Of a stretch of DNA of 46,479 nt, positions 17,459-26,052 are shown in pieces. Under the pieces are notes generated by a model. The model made no database searches. It was not told where the DNA came from and worked only from the letters and a program-made list of their open reading frames with translations. The translations under genes and the position numbers were made by a program. The DNA comes from an uncultured Pseudomonadota bacterium. Lineage in GTDB: Bacteria > Pseudomonadota > Gammaproteobacteria > Methylococcales > Methylomonadaceae. Positions within the stretch are counted from its first letter, which is position 1. The number at the start of each line of letters is the position of its first letter. Where the stretch lies: NCBI GenBank assembly GCA_903875455.1, contig CAIQWF010000169.1, forward strand, positions 1 to 46,479, read 5' to 3'.

Positions 17459-18055
17459 CTACAGAGCTTGGGTTTTGCTTTGCAGATATTCCCGAACGTC
17501 TTCCGTGTCAACTTGATAGTAAATATCTTCCACGCTGACAGTTACGCCGATAGATTCAAAGGTGATTTCTTCACCTAAATAATAATAGTAGGGCTGCCAA
17601 TGGTCTTTTCTACGGCAGACTTGAATTTCGGCTTTATCCTGTTCAATCAGGACATATTCTTTCAGGCTGGGGATGTTTTGGTAATAAAAACGTTTGGTAG
17701 TTAAGTCTTTTTTGCGGGTGGAAGCCGAAAGCACCTCCACCAAAATCACGGGGGCAGTTTTATTGTATTTGTCTTTATTGTCCGCACTACAGACGACCAT
17801 GACATCAGGGTAGTAATATTTGCTGCTTTGTTTAAGGCGCATATCCGCTATATAAGCAACACAAGGTGAAGCTTGTTTTTTTAGACCACTTTTGAGTTCG
17901 GAAAAAATATTGCCGCTGATTCTATTATGATTATCACTGGCTCCCGCCATTGCATAAACTACACCGTCTATGTATTCATGTTTGATTTCGCTGGTCAGTT
18001 CATTTTTTAAATACTCTGCTTCACTGACTGATTCGTAGTGTGGATTTAATGACAT
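17459..18055 (-). CDS. Uma2 family (DUF820) putative PD-(D/E)XK endonuclease
   Basis: This 198-residue protein belongs to the Uma2/DUF820 family, which is widespread and often multicopy in cyanobacteria and methanotrophs. The nuclease-like core is seen as YEYIDG-like HEYIDGVVYAM (about 26-36), DMRLK, YYYPDVMVVC (catalytic Asp), then VILVEVLSASTRKKDLTTK (Glu-x-Leu with a downstream Lys), matching PD-(D/E)XK spacing. The biological role of the family is unproven; nuclease activity is inferred from fold. ATG 18055 has AAAGGGG upstream. It lies 70 bp upstream of psd on the same strand and may be read with it. Confidence 0.88.
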   Translation of the reverse strand: MSLNPHYESVSEAEYLKNELTSEIKHEYIDGVVYAMAGASDNHNRISGNIFSELKSGLKKQASPCVAYIADMRLKQSSKYYYPDVMVVCSADNKDKYNKTAPVILVEVLSASTRKKDLTTKRFYYQNIPSLKEYVLIEQDKAEIQVCRRKDHWQPYYYYLGEEITFESIGVTVSVEDIYYQVDTEDVREYLQSKTQAL

Positions 18056-18119
18056 TTTTGAGCCCCTTTATTACTTGGCGTTTTCGGCATTTTAACACAT
18101 AACAAGTTGCGTCCAGTTT

Positions 18120-18159
18120 AAACAAAAAGCCCCTCCAGGTTTTAAAACCTGGAGGGGCT
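18120..18159 (-). terminator. Long perfect hairpin, probable terminator of the minor pilin operon
   Basis: Positions 18128-18159 form a 32-nt perfectly self-complementary sequence, two 16-nt arms beginning AGCCCCTCC. On the minus strand it is followed by CTTTTTGTT. It lies about 70 bp past the pilV stop and about 70 bp before the Uma2 gene, so it should separate the two units. Confidence 0.75.
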
Positions 18160-18185
18160 GGGTTGAAAGTTTAAGGGAAACTCAA

Positions 18186-18209
18186 ACTCCTACGTCGAAG
18201 CGTAGGAGT
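18186..18209. repeat. Second small hairpin behind pilV
   Basis: ACTCCTACG at 18186-18194 pairs with CGTAGGAGT at 18201-18209 around a 6-nt loop. It has no T-run on the minus strand. Placed 20 bp after pilV and 27 bp before the long terminator hairpin, it may protect the 3' end of the pilin mRNA. Confidence 0.5.
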
Positions 18210-18228
18210 AAGGTAGTTTCTTAACTGA

Positions 18229-21138
18229 TTACGGACAAGATGCAAGAGAAGATTTTTTCAAAGTAATATTCTGCGTTACATTCGCCGTTACCGTACCAGT
18301 GTAAATAGTTGCGCCTGTTGTTGTATACACAGTTGAGCCTATACATACATATCTATTATTAGCTAACGTTCCATCTGTAAAGCCTACTGTTACTGTAAGT
18401 GCAGTTCCAGATGTCACAGTACAGGTATAACCTGTTGCTGAGCCCATGCTAGGTGTAAAGCTACATGGTGATGATATACTCAACCAGTCTGCAGCTGTAG
18501 CAGATGAGTAACTTATAGTGCCACTTACTGTGTAGGAGACAGTACAGGACGCAGTAACATTTTGTCCTGTTAAGTCACCTGTCACACCAGTAGATATAAC
18601 CGCAAAAGTGCTTGCAAAGGTACCACTGCTACATGTTCCGGTTGCACTGACTGATCCGGTCCAACCACTAGCAACAGTACAGGTGTAGGCTGTGGTGCTG
18701 CCAGCATCCAAACTACAGTTTGCGCTATTAGTGCCGCTGACGCCAGAGATTGTTGCTGTTCCAGGTGCTATTGAGCCTTTGATCGTGTAAGTAGGTATCG
18801 CTGCAAAGTTTGCCGTTACAGATTGCGAACCATTAATTGTCGTAACAGTACAAGTATACGAAGTTGCCGTACATCCGCTAGAAATGGTAGCGCCAGAAAC
18901 ATTCCAGCCTGAGATGGTATATCCGCTATTTGCTTGAGCCGTCACCGTGACACTTGAAACAGCCGGATAAGCTGTGCCGCTTGCTGGGCTGACAATGCTG
19001 CCGCCTGTTCCGGCACTGGTTGTCAAGGCATAAGTTGCGGAAGTACCGGTACTAATGACAATGTCTCCGGCTGGTGTTGTTATATTTGCACTGCCTACTG
19101 CGATGGTGGCAGGATTAGTGACAAAACCTGAGCTTGCATTAAATAGCAGAGTGGTATTTGAAGGTACAGAGGTGCAAGTGTAAGAATACCTACTGCCACT
19201 TTTTGATGCAGTACAGGAAGCGTCGCTAAATGTTAGCAGCCCGGCAGTGGATACAGGATTATATTTCCCTGGTCCTGTACCAAAGCTAACCCCCGTACCT
19301 TCAGTGATGACACCGTACACAGTACGCGGAGTGACACCCGTTGAAGCCGAAACGTTACAGGTGGGGGTCAAATTGCTGTTTGTTAAAGTCAGAGCGCAAC
19401 TTCCAGTTCCTCCGGCGATGGCTGTGACAGTAACGCTTGACGCTTTTGAGGTGCCGGTACAACTGTAATTGGTGCCGGTCACGGTACAGTCAAAACTGCC
19501 ATTGGTAGTGGTGGCACCAACTTTGGTAACACCAGTGGGCACAGTGCCGCTGATAACATGACAGTTAGCGGTATTAACCGCTGTATCAAAAGTATTCGCC
19601 GTTGTGCCGCTAAAGTTACGCACAACCGGATTGGCCGCCAAACTTAGCGCATCAAGTGGAGCGCAATAACCCGGATAGGTTGCGCTATTATTGGGCGGAC
19701 TGATGACCAGAAAGTCATGACACATATAAGATTTGTTAATCCCTTCATTGGTTAATACACTGCTATTATTGCGCAAAGAATAATACTGGCGAGCAGTCGC
19801 TACCGGACTAAAGCAAGTCGTATAGGTTTGACTTGATTGGGTATCGCCCAGTCCGATTACACCGACATTACCGCGCCAGCCACCCGGCCCTACTGAGGAA
19901 TAAACATTGGTAGGGTAACTGGTATCTCCGCTTGCTGCATAAGTCGGACATTGCGTAACAATGGTATTTTGTCCAGCTGTTGCCGTGACATTGGCTGCGA
20001 TTGCTTTTGCTACGCCGGTAAGGCCATTACTGTCGGCTACGTTAGTGGTATCTTCCTTGATTGTGCCGGCCGGACCATTAACGCAGTTTCCGCCCACATA
20101 GCAAAAATAAGGCACTGAGCCGGTTGCTGACAGTCCATTAGAACTGAATTTGCAAAACACGCCGCTTTCTGAAGCATCAAACCCCAGTAAACTAACGACA
20201 GAGGATGACAGACTTGCGTTGCTATAAATTCGGCCTTTAATCGGGATGATAACCCCGCCGTTATACCGAACCTTGCGGGTACAGGAGCTTTGCCCTGTAC
20301 CAAACAGAGCATCATCATTGCTGTAGGCCAGTTCAATCGCCTCTACAAAAGTGGTGGTTGAAGGCTGAAAATGGATACGACGGGTATACAACCCCAAATC
20401 TGGTATATAAGGGATAAACGGAGTAACACCTACCGCAGTCTCTCCGGTGCATTTGTAAACGTATGAGCCTTGTGTAGTCGTGGTTGCCTTGATGTATTGG
20501 CCTAAAGAATTGGGTGTGGTTGATACCAGAGCACCCGGTGTGCCGCCAGTGATGGCAACCGTTGTGGAATCTGTAATAACGGTTGATGATCCGGCATTGG
20601 TAGTGGGGCTGCCGACATTCAGACCGGAAGGCGGATTGGCGGCATTATCGGCGATTTTATTGGAGTATGAAGCGTTATCAAAAGAAACAATACCTTGCAC
20701 AGTAAACTGGTGGTCAACATCGGCATTTCCCCAGCTACAAACAATACTAATCTGTTTTCTGGTTGGATTGCTAAGCTCGGTTACTGTGGTGACTCTGGTG
20801 AATGTTTCATTGGTGCCGGTAATACCCGTCTCCGTTGTCACCCCGGTTCTTGCCGGTGCAGTACCTGTGACAACCGCTGGCGATGCCATTCCAAGACCAT
20901 TAAACTCAGAAGCGGTGGTTGAGGTTGTAGCGCCTTGGAGTATCGGATCTCTAAGCTGTTCCAGCCTGTTTTCGCACAATGATTTTGCTTCGGAACGGGT
21001 TTTGTTTGCGGCACTGCTGCCCATTAAATTACCCTGCAAAGAAGCCACTGCAAGCAAACCCAAGGCGACAACCAGCGTGGTAATCAAGACTTCAATTATC
21101 CCTATGCCTTTTTGTGTTATAGGAAGTTTCATTTTCAT
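18229..21138 (-). CDS. pilV: Giant PilV-like minor pilin with adhesin-type C-terminal extension
   Basis: The N-terminus is a class III prepilin signal: a basic leader ending at G11, then IGIIEVLITTLVVALGLL with the conserved Glu at mature position 5 (E16), followed by the PilV-type helix through ENRLEQLRDP. Ordinary PilV proteins have about 150-200 residues; this one has 969. Beyond about residue 200 the chain is Ser/Thr/Gly-rich beta sequence with paired cysteines. From about 500 on it contains several bacterial Ig- or InlB-B-type repeats, for example GTGGSIVSPASGTAYP followed by GYTISGWNVSG, and repeated YTCTV segments. Such a protein would sit at the pilus tip and could be the adhesin. It is the last gene of the operon; PilY1, the usual tip protein, is not present here. 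Confidence 0.88.
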   Translation of the reverse strand: MKMKLPITQKGIGIIEVLITTLVVALGLLAVASLQGNLMGSSAANKTRSEAKSLCENRLEQLRDPILQGATTSTTASEFNGLGMASPAVVTGTAPARTGVTTETGITGTNETFTRVTTVTELSNPTRKQISIVCSWGNADVDHQFTVQGIVSFDNASYSNKIADNAANPPSGLNVGSPTTNAGSSTVITDSTTVAITGGTPGALVSTTPNSLGQYIKATTTTQGSYVYKCTGETAVGVTPFIPYIPDLGLYTRRIHFQPSTTTFVEAIELAYSNDDALFGTGQSSCTRKVRYNGGVIIPIKGRIYSNASLSSSVVSLLGFDASESGVFCKFSSNGLSATGSVPYFCYVGGNCVNGPAGTIKEDTTNVADSNGLTGVAKAIAANVTATAGQNTIVTQCPTYAASGDTSYPTNVYSSVGPGGWRGNVGVIGLGDTQSSQTYTTCFSPVATARQYYSLRNNSSVLTNEGINKSYMCHDFLVISPPNNSATYPGYCAPLDALSLAANPVVRNFSGTTANTFDTAVNTANCHVISGTVPTGVTKVGATTTNGSFDCTVTGTNYSCTGTSKASSVTVTAIAGGTGSCALTLTNSNLTPTCNVSASTGVTPRTVYGVITEGTGVSFGTGPGKYNPVSTAGLLTFSDASCTASKSGSRYSYTCTSVPSNTTLLFNASSGFVTNPATIAVGSANITTPAGDIVISTGTSATYALTTSAGTGGSIVSPASGTAYPAVSSVTVTAQANSGYTISGWNVSGATISSGCTATSYTCTVTTINGSQSVTANFAAIPTYTIKGSIAPGTATISGVSGTNSANCSLDAGSTTAYTCTVASGWTGSVSATGTCSSGTFASTFAVISTGVTGDLTGQNVTASCTVSYTVSGTISYSSATAADWLSISSPCSFTPSMGSATGYTCTVTSGTALTVTVGFTDGTLANNRYVCIGSTVYTTTGATIYTGTVTANVTQNITLKKSSLASCP

Positions 21139-21196
21139 ATCCTCAATAAATTTTTTTTAAGCTGTTTTTTGCAAGCACTCATTTCTTAATATTTGC

Positions 21197-22657
21197 TTAC
21201 CAGTCCCGCCATGAGCCGCTAATAATGCCTTTTTTGGCAAAATTGGTGATGTCGTAACCAATCTGAACCCCGTTTTTATCTGTCTGTGTTCCACCCAGAG
21301 GCCGATAAATAACAGTCGGGGAACCGGCTGCTGTGCCTGAGGGAGGGTTGCCTTTGGCAGGAATGGCGGAGCCAACCAGGGTGCCTGAGCCTTTTATGTC
21401 AATATAGCCTGTCGCATAAACCAGACCGTAGAAAGCGTTGTTGCCTGACCATTGAAAATTTCCGTTCACAATTAAAATAACCGGATTGGTAGGCGAGCCT
21501 AAAGGGTCGGGAAGGCTGACATTGCTACTGCCATCAATCACAATCGTGGTGCCTTGTGCAGTAGGATTTGTAACGGTACTGCCGCCAGTGCAGGCTTGCG
21601 CAGGTGAAGTAACCGCTGTAGTGCTGGTTCCTGGAGACTGGTTAGGGTCAGGGGTTATCGTGGTGCTGCTGGAATAACAGTGTCCCTCGCTTTCTGCTGT
21701 GGCAATCGCATCCGGTAATGTCTGGGAAAAAAAGGTCTGAAAATTTACTTTTGATAAAGTGTTATCCCCCACAATCACATCAACACCGTTGCCAGTGGTA
21801 TTGTTGGAGGAAAGTTGGGTGTAATTGCTCAGTGCCAGCGTATCCCCTGAAACAGAAGCCCCGGTAGCGGTTGTTGGCGCACCACTCAGAGAGCCATTCG
21901 TAGGAATCGGAGATAATAATTCCGCCAGAGTGAAATTATTCGGCTGAGTACCCGACTTTCTTAAATAAGTTGCCATCGATTGACCGGAAATGGTGTAGTT
22001 TGGATCTCCGGCCCAAATATTAGACTGGCTAATTCGGTTAATCATGGTGCCGTTACCTTTCACCCCTATGGAGGACACACCAACCAATGGAGCTGGAACA
22101 CCGGCCCCGCCGGTATTCGGGTCTATGTTTAAAGTGTTAAATGAACCGACACATTGCGAAATAGTGCGGGTGGCTGTGCCGTCATCACTCCAGCCTGTGG
22201 CAACCACCAAAGCTTTATCCATCGGATTGGCACTAAAAGCAGTTCCTGCGGTATTGTCACAGCGATTACCTGCGCTATTGTCAAAATAAAATTGCGCTGT
22301 TGTAGTTTGGGTGCCGGAAGTTAAAGTGATAGCCATCGGGCTGATGCTGGTGTAATCGACACGGGCAACGCCGTCAGTATCTGTGGTGCCAGCGGTGGTT
22401 GTGACCGCAAAAGGCGTTGTTGTATTATTTTTGAATTGATTAATACCGCCCGCCATCGCATAAGCTATCGCCTGATCCATTGCCGCCTGCGCTGCCGCTG
22501 TTGCTTGGGCAGTGCGGACATTATCCGCAGTTATTTTGGTATCCATTAACACGGTTTTAGAAGTAAACAGCACCACCAGGGTAATACAAATCAATAAAAC
22601 CACCGCCGTCAATAAACTGGCAACACCCTGTTGTTTGCTGTAGCTTGAAATTTTCAT
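21197..22657 (-). CDS. pilX: PilX-like pilus assembly protein, enlarged
   Basis: Residues 1-45 fit the PilX N-terminal family: a short basic leader, GVASLLTAVVLLICITLVVLF as the membrane helix, and no glutamate at position 5, which is normal for PilX. Known PilX proteins have about 170-200 residues, but this one has 486, with a Thr/Ser/Asn-rich exported body and a C-terminal region with hydrophobic beta strands (PVILIVNGNFQWSG, FYGLVYATGYIDIKGSGTLVG). That last stretch resembles a beta-helix. It lies between pilW (14-nt gap) and pilV (58-nt gap), so it belongs to the minor-pilin complex that primes pilus assembly. Confidence 0.85.
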   Translation of the reverse strand: MKISSYSKQQGVASLLTAVVLLICITLVVLFTSKTVLMDTKITADNVRTAQATAAAQAAMDQAIAYAMAGGINQFKNNTTTPFAVTTTAGTTDTDGVARVDYTSISPMAITLTSGTQTTTAQFYFDNSAGNRCDNTAGTAFSANPMDKALVVATGWSDDGTATRTISQCVGSFNTLNIDPNTGGAGVPAPLVGVSSIGVKGNGTMINRISQSNIWAGDPNYTISGQSMATYLRKSGTQPNNFTLAELLSPIPTNGSLSGAPTTATGASVSGDTLALSNYTQLSSNNTTGNGVDVIVGDNTLSKVNFQTFFSQTLPDAIATAESEGHCYSSSTTITPDPNQSPGTSTTAVTSPAQACTGGSTVTNPTAQGTTIVIDGSSNVSLPDPLGSPTNPVILIVNGNFQWSGNNAFYGLVYATGYIDIKGSGTLVGSAIPAKGNPPSGTAAGSPTVIYRPLGGTQTDKNGVQIGYDITNFAKKGIISGSWRDW

Positions 22658-22671
22658 GGCTATCCCCTTGT

Positions 22672-23553
22672 TTAGCTGGTTATTTGATACAAACGGTTAC
22701 TTCTGATTTCAACGCTGTCACTCATGCTTTTTGTGACTTCAGCATTATCAGTACCAATCAATCCGCCGGTCATTCTGATATTGACAACCCGCTTTACTAC
22801 AATATCGTGTGGAGCACTGGTAGTGGCAGTAGGTGTTTTGGTAATCCCGGTGCAATCAATGGTGTTATTATTATTTGGGCTGGCAGATGTAGTTAAGTTC
22901 CAGCAGCGTGAAGTCGCTGTTAAAGCACTGGAGTAAACAGGGGCGGAGGTTGTTGCAGCCATTGCGACAAAACTAAACTGCAAATCGGTAATATTTACCA
23001 TGGTTTCGTCAGTGATTGATTGCCATGTTCCTTCTGTACAATCGGCTGTGGTGGTTCCGGTTAAGCGCATTTCAATTTTGCCTGCGTTTAATCTGAAACC
23101 CAAAAACTCATTGGTGTCATTTACTGTGTTGGTTCCGTCACTTGGGGTGTTGTCGTAATGCCCGTTACTGTTGGCATCGTAGCTATATAAAATGCAGCCG
23201 TTGCTATGAGCAACACCAGCGGTATCCGTAAAACTTAAAATGTTTACATCGGTTGGCTTGAAGTTATAAGGCGCAGTCGTGGTATTTAAGGTTGCGGTAG
23301 TGATTGTAAAAGGATTAGCGCGGCTATTGGCATCTATTCTGGCATTGCCCCAATAACCGGCTCTTTTAATATCATTGCCCATCAAACTAATAGCCATTTC
23401 CAGGTCATGATTTAATCGTGCTGCCTTGATAGTATCCGCGCTGCTTTTAATGGTGCTGATATAAATACTTAAAGTTGCGGCCATGATAATCATCCCTAAC
23501 GCCAGCGAAATCATCAGCTCGATTAAGGTTAAGCCTTGTTGCTTTTTCATCAT
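22672..23553 (-). CDS. pilW: PilW-like minor pilin
   Basis: The prepilin signal is MMKKQQG followed by LTLIELMISLALGMIIMAATLSIY, with Glu at mature position 5. The 293-residue length and GNDIKRAGYWG after the first helix are typical of PilW, which joins PilV, PilX and FimU in the priming complex of type IV pili. The C-terminus is hydrophilic with several cysteines. It is 9 bp from the preceding fimT gene and 14 bp from pilX, within a single minus-strand operon. Confidence 0.9.
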   Translation of the reverse strand: MMKKQQGLTLIELMISLALGMIIMAATLSIYISTIKSSADTIKAARLNHDLEMAISLMGNDIKRAGYWGNARIDANSRANPFTITTATLNTTTAPYNFKPTDVNILSFTDTAGVAHSNGCILYSYDANSNGHYDNTPSDGTNTVNDTNEFLGFRLNAGKIEMRLTGTTTADCTEGTWQSITDETMVNITDLQFSFVAMAATTSAPVYSSALTATSRCWNLTTSASPNNNNTIDCTGITKTPTATTSAPHDIVVKRVVNIRMTGGLIGTDNAEVTKSMSDSVEIRSNRLYQITS

Positions 23554-23562
23554 CTCTCTCCT

Positions 23563-24132
23563 TTATGGGCAATCAGGTATGGCGGGTAAGCCGATGGTAC
23601 CGACCGGCCTGTTGGTAGAGCCTGTTCCTTCCACTGGTGGTGTACAAAGCCTGACTCTGCCCGCATCACTAAAAACAACCCGCGCTGCGTAATCATCAGT
23701 GGCAAAGGTCACGCCGTTTGCGCTGATGGTTCCACGTCTAAAATCAAAACTGTTATTGTTAACGGTTGCTGTTAGCATATCCACCCCGCTGTAGCTTGCT
23801 CCCAAAGTGCTTTTTATTTCACAATCATCAGCCACATCTGTTGTTGACTGATTGCAATCGCATCTTGTTTTGGCGCTGGTTTTTACCGCCAGACCATAAC
23901 ACCAGGCACCGGCATTGCCCGTTGTTCTTGAGACCAGAATATTCTGACTTTGTTTGATTGCCAGGGTTCGCGCCAGCTGTAGGTCGGCCTGTAATGACAA
24001 AGCCGCCGACTTTATGTGATTGCGCTGTATCATCTGTCCAAATGCCGGAACAGCCATACCGGTAATCACTCCGGCAATCCCAATCACAACCAGCAGTTCC
24101 GTTAAACTAAAGCCTTTATCAACATCAATCAT
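23563..24132 (-). CDS. FimT/FimU (GspH-like) minor pilin, second copy
   Basis: From ATG 24132 (AAGGGTGG upstream) the protein has 189 residues with a short leader MIDVDKG and the pilin helix FSLTELLVVIGIAGVITGMAVPAF, Glu at position 5. QMIQRNHIKSAALSLQADLQLARTLAIKQSQ is the signature of the GspH/FimT domain. A cysteine cluster (CDCNQ, CEI) and SFDFRRGTIS match the preceding gene closely, so the two arose by tandem duplication. The frame is open further upstream, but those residues cannot form a prepilin leader. Confidence 0.9.
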   Translation of the reverse strand: MIDVDKGFSLTELLVVIGIAGVITGMAVPAFGQMIQRNHIKSAALSLQADLQLARTLAIKQSQNILVSRTTGNAGAWCYGLAVKTSAKTRCDCNQSTTDVADDCEIKSTLGASYSGVDMLTATVNNNSFDFRRGTISANGVTFATDDYAARVVFSDAGRVRLCTPPVEGTGSTNRPVGTIGLPAIPDCP

Positions 24133-24160
24133 TTTGCCACCCTTCGCGATATTTTTTAGA

Positions 24161-24784
24161 CTAGGTACAATTCGCCAATTTAGGCAAAGCCATCCCTTCT
24201 CCTGTTGGAAACGGATTAGGCAAACACATCCGTGCTCGTCCCGCAGTATCAATATAGACATCCGATCTATAAGCACTGGAAGAAGAAAAAGGCAATTCAA
24301 CAGCTGGAGATGTGGTGCCGCGCCTAAAATCAAATGCTATGTTGGATACAGTGTCTGTCCGAAAACGGGCACCAACAAAACTTGCGCTTGAAACGGTTTT
24401 TATTTCACAGGTACTGTCAGTAGTTGCGCCATCATCATTAAGGTCACAATTACAACTGGCGTTTACCGTTACCCCATAACACCATGTATCACCTGAAACT
24501 GTCGTTCCGGTTTTTCGTTTAATAGAAAAAACAACATTCCTGCTTTGTTTAATTGCCTGTGTTCGAGCCAATTGCAAATCATCCTGTACTGACTGCAATG
24601 CAGCTTTCAAACGATTGCGCTGGATCATGGTGTCAAACGCCGGAATTGCTATACTGGTTATAATCCCTACAATTCCAATCACCACCAGCAGCTCTATCAA
24701 GCTAAAACCTTTTTGATCACTCATCATGTTATTTTTTAGTGCGTAAAAGGCTGAACCGCGACTCTGTTTGACTTGGCTTAACAT
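24161..24784 (-). CDS. FimT/FimU (GspH-like) minor pilin, first copy
   Basis: This first gene of the operon encodes a GspH/FimT-type minor pilin of up to 207 residues: FSLIELLVVIGIVGIITSIAIP, then DTMIQRNRLKAALQSVQ and ARTQAIKQSRN. ATG 24784 has a strong AAGAGGA ribosome site, giving an unusually long 26-residue leader before the G/F cleavage. The inner ATGs at 24727/24724 would give a normal short leader but have no ribosome site. The cysteine pattern and FDFRRGTTS are shared with the next gene, 28 bp downstream. Confidence 0.88.
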   Translation of the reverse strand: MLSQVKQSRGSAFYALKNNMMSDQKGFSLIELLVVIGIVGIITSIAIPAFDTMIQRNRLKAALQSVQDDLQLARTQAIKQSRNVVFSIKRKTGTTVSGDTWCYGVTVNASCNCDLNDDGATTDSTCEIKTVSSASFVGARFRTDTVSNIAFDFRRGTTSPAVELPFSSSSAYRSDVYIDTAGRARMCLPNPFPTGEGMALPKLANCT

Positions 24785-25001
24785 GGCTTCTTCCTCTTAA
24801 AATCAAAACTTTTGTGATACAACATCACTACCCTATAATCCTGCAACTCATTATAGAGGATTGCATACTATTTCATAGCGGCTAACCAACCATTAGTCCC
24901 AGAAAAACAACCGTTAATCTGATAGCGACTCAAAACGGGGCTTAAATTTGCGCGGGGTATGCTATGCTTTAGCTATTAGTAATCTTTACCAGGTAATAAA
25001 C
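24785..25001. promoter_or_regulatory. Divergent promoter region of minor pilin operon and pilE-like gene
   Basis: A perfect minus-strand TATAAT (complement of 24850-24855) could serve the fimT operon with a 60-nt leader, but has no good -35. For the pilin on the plus strand, TATGCT at 24963-24968 within TGCTATGCT is an extended -10 candidate. I found no TGGCAC-N5-TTGC sigma-54 site, which often drives major pilin genes. No RNA gene is visible. Confidence 0.35.
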
Positions 25002-25496
25002 ATGACCTCACCTAAAAAAAACAAAGGCTTTACCCTGATTGAATTAATGATAGTCATTGCCATTATTGGAGTTTTGGCAATGGTTGCTTATCCTGCTTAT
25101 CAAAACTATACCACCCGCACTAAACGTTCGGACGCGAAAGCGGCGTTGGTGCAATTGCAGCAGCTACAGGAAAAATATCGGGCGAATTGCCCGCAATATG
25201 CAACGGCGATTAATACCACAACCAGAAGCTGTACTTCAGGAAGTTATAACTTGGTAGGCAAAACAACATCTGAAAAAGCTTATTACAATTTGAGCATTTC
25301 CATTCCGACCACATGCGCTGCCAATTCAACCACTCCTGCGGCTGCCTGCTATATCTTGACCGCGACAGCAACCAGCGACCAAGCTACTGACACTGCCTGT
25401 GCCACATTGAGCATTGACCAGAACAGCACAAAAACCTCAACCGCAAGCGGAGTTAGTGCACCGGGCACGGCGGATGCAAATAGTTGCTGGAAATAA
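25002..25496 (+). CDS. pilE: PilE-like type IV pilin
   Basis: From ATG 25002 (AGGTAA upstream) this is a 164-residue pilin. The leader MTSPKKNKG is followed by the classical N-terminal helix [37 protein letters not shown] in mature form, with Glu at position 5. The C-terminal half has a four-cysteine pattern and ends ADANSCWK, as in PilE-like minor pilins encoded with fimU-pilVWX clusters. It diverges from the minor-pilin operon. Minor-pilin function is more likely than major pilin. The next gene (YchJ-like) begins 41 bp on. Confidence 0.9.
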   Translation: MTSPKKNKGFTLIELMIVIAIIGVLAMVAYPAYQNYTTRTKRSDAKAALVQLQQLQEKYRANCPQYATAINTTTRSCTSGSYNLVGKTTSEKAYYNLSISIPTTCAANSTTPAAACYILTATATSDQATDTACATLSIDQNSTKTSTASGVSAPGTADANSCWK

Positions 25497-25537
25497 GCTT
25501 TGATTATGCTCACCAGAAAAACTTTGGAAACCGCATA

Positions 25538-26020
25538 ATGAGTTCAGAAAATCAGTGCCTCTGTGGTTCAACTTTAGAATATCAAAACTGCTGTGGGCTT
25601 TACCACAGCGGTGAAAAAACGCCGCAAACCGCAGAGGCGTTAATGCGCTCTCGCTTTACCGCTTATGCCATGCACAATGGCGATTATCTGAAAGCCACTT
25701 GGGATGTCGGCAAACGCCCTGCTGAAATTGACTTTTCCAAAGACACGGCGCAATGGCAAAGACTGGAAATTGTCAGTTTAAAAAAAGGCGGCGTTAATGA
25801 TGATAAAGGCGTAGTTGAATTCAAAGCCTATTATGTGTTGGAGGGCGAAGAGTGCGTGATGAATGAAATCAGCCGCTTTAAAAAAGTAGCAGGCCGCTGG
25901 TTTTATTTGGACGGAGTTGTCAAATCGATAGGCAAAGTCAACAAAACCGCAGATCAAGGCAAAAACGCCCTTTGCAGCTGTGGCAGCGGCAAAAAATTTA
26001 AACGTTGTTGCGGAAAATAA
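25538..26020 (+). CDS. YchJ family (UPF0225) protein with two SEC-C zinc motifs
   Basis: From ATG 25538 the protein has 160 residues. Both ends carry SEC-C zinc-binding motifs, CLCGSTLEYQNCCG at the start and CSCGSGKKFKRCCG at the end. The middle is the NTF2-like YchJ domain (AEALMRSRFTAYAMHNGDYL, TAQWQRLEIV, GVVEFKAYY). This is the complete YchJ arrangement and length. The biochemical role is unknown; SEC-C motifs elsewhere bind zinc and contact SecB or other proteins. It may be read through from the pilin gene. Confidence 0.9.
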   Translation: MSSENQCLCGSTLEYQNCCGLYHSGEKTPQTAEALMRSRFTAYAMHNGDYLKATWDVGKRPAEIDFSKDTAQWQRLEIVSLKKGGVNDDKGVVEFKAYYVLEGEECVMNEISRFKKVAGRWFYLDGVVKSIGKVNKTADQGKNALCSCGSGKKFKRCCGK

Positions 26021-26052
26021 TGATTATCCCAGAAGTTTTGCTTTTTACACCG

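Noticed and set aside
20480-21160. A 226-codon plus-strand open frame
   Set aside because: It lies fully antisense to the pilV 5' half, which has a clear prepilin signal; the antisense frame has no recognisable domain.
24785-25001. Sigma-54 promoter for the PilE-like gene
   Set aside because: No GG-N10-GC core resembling TGGCAC-N5-TTGC is present in the intergenic stretch.
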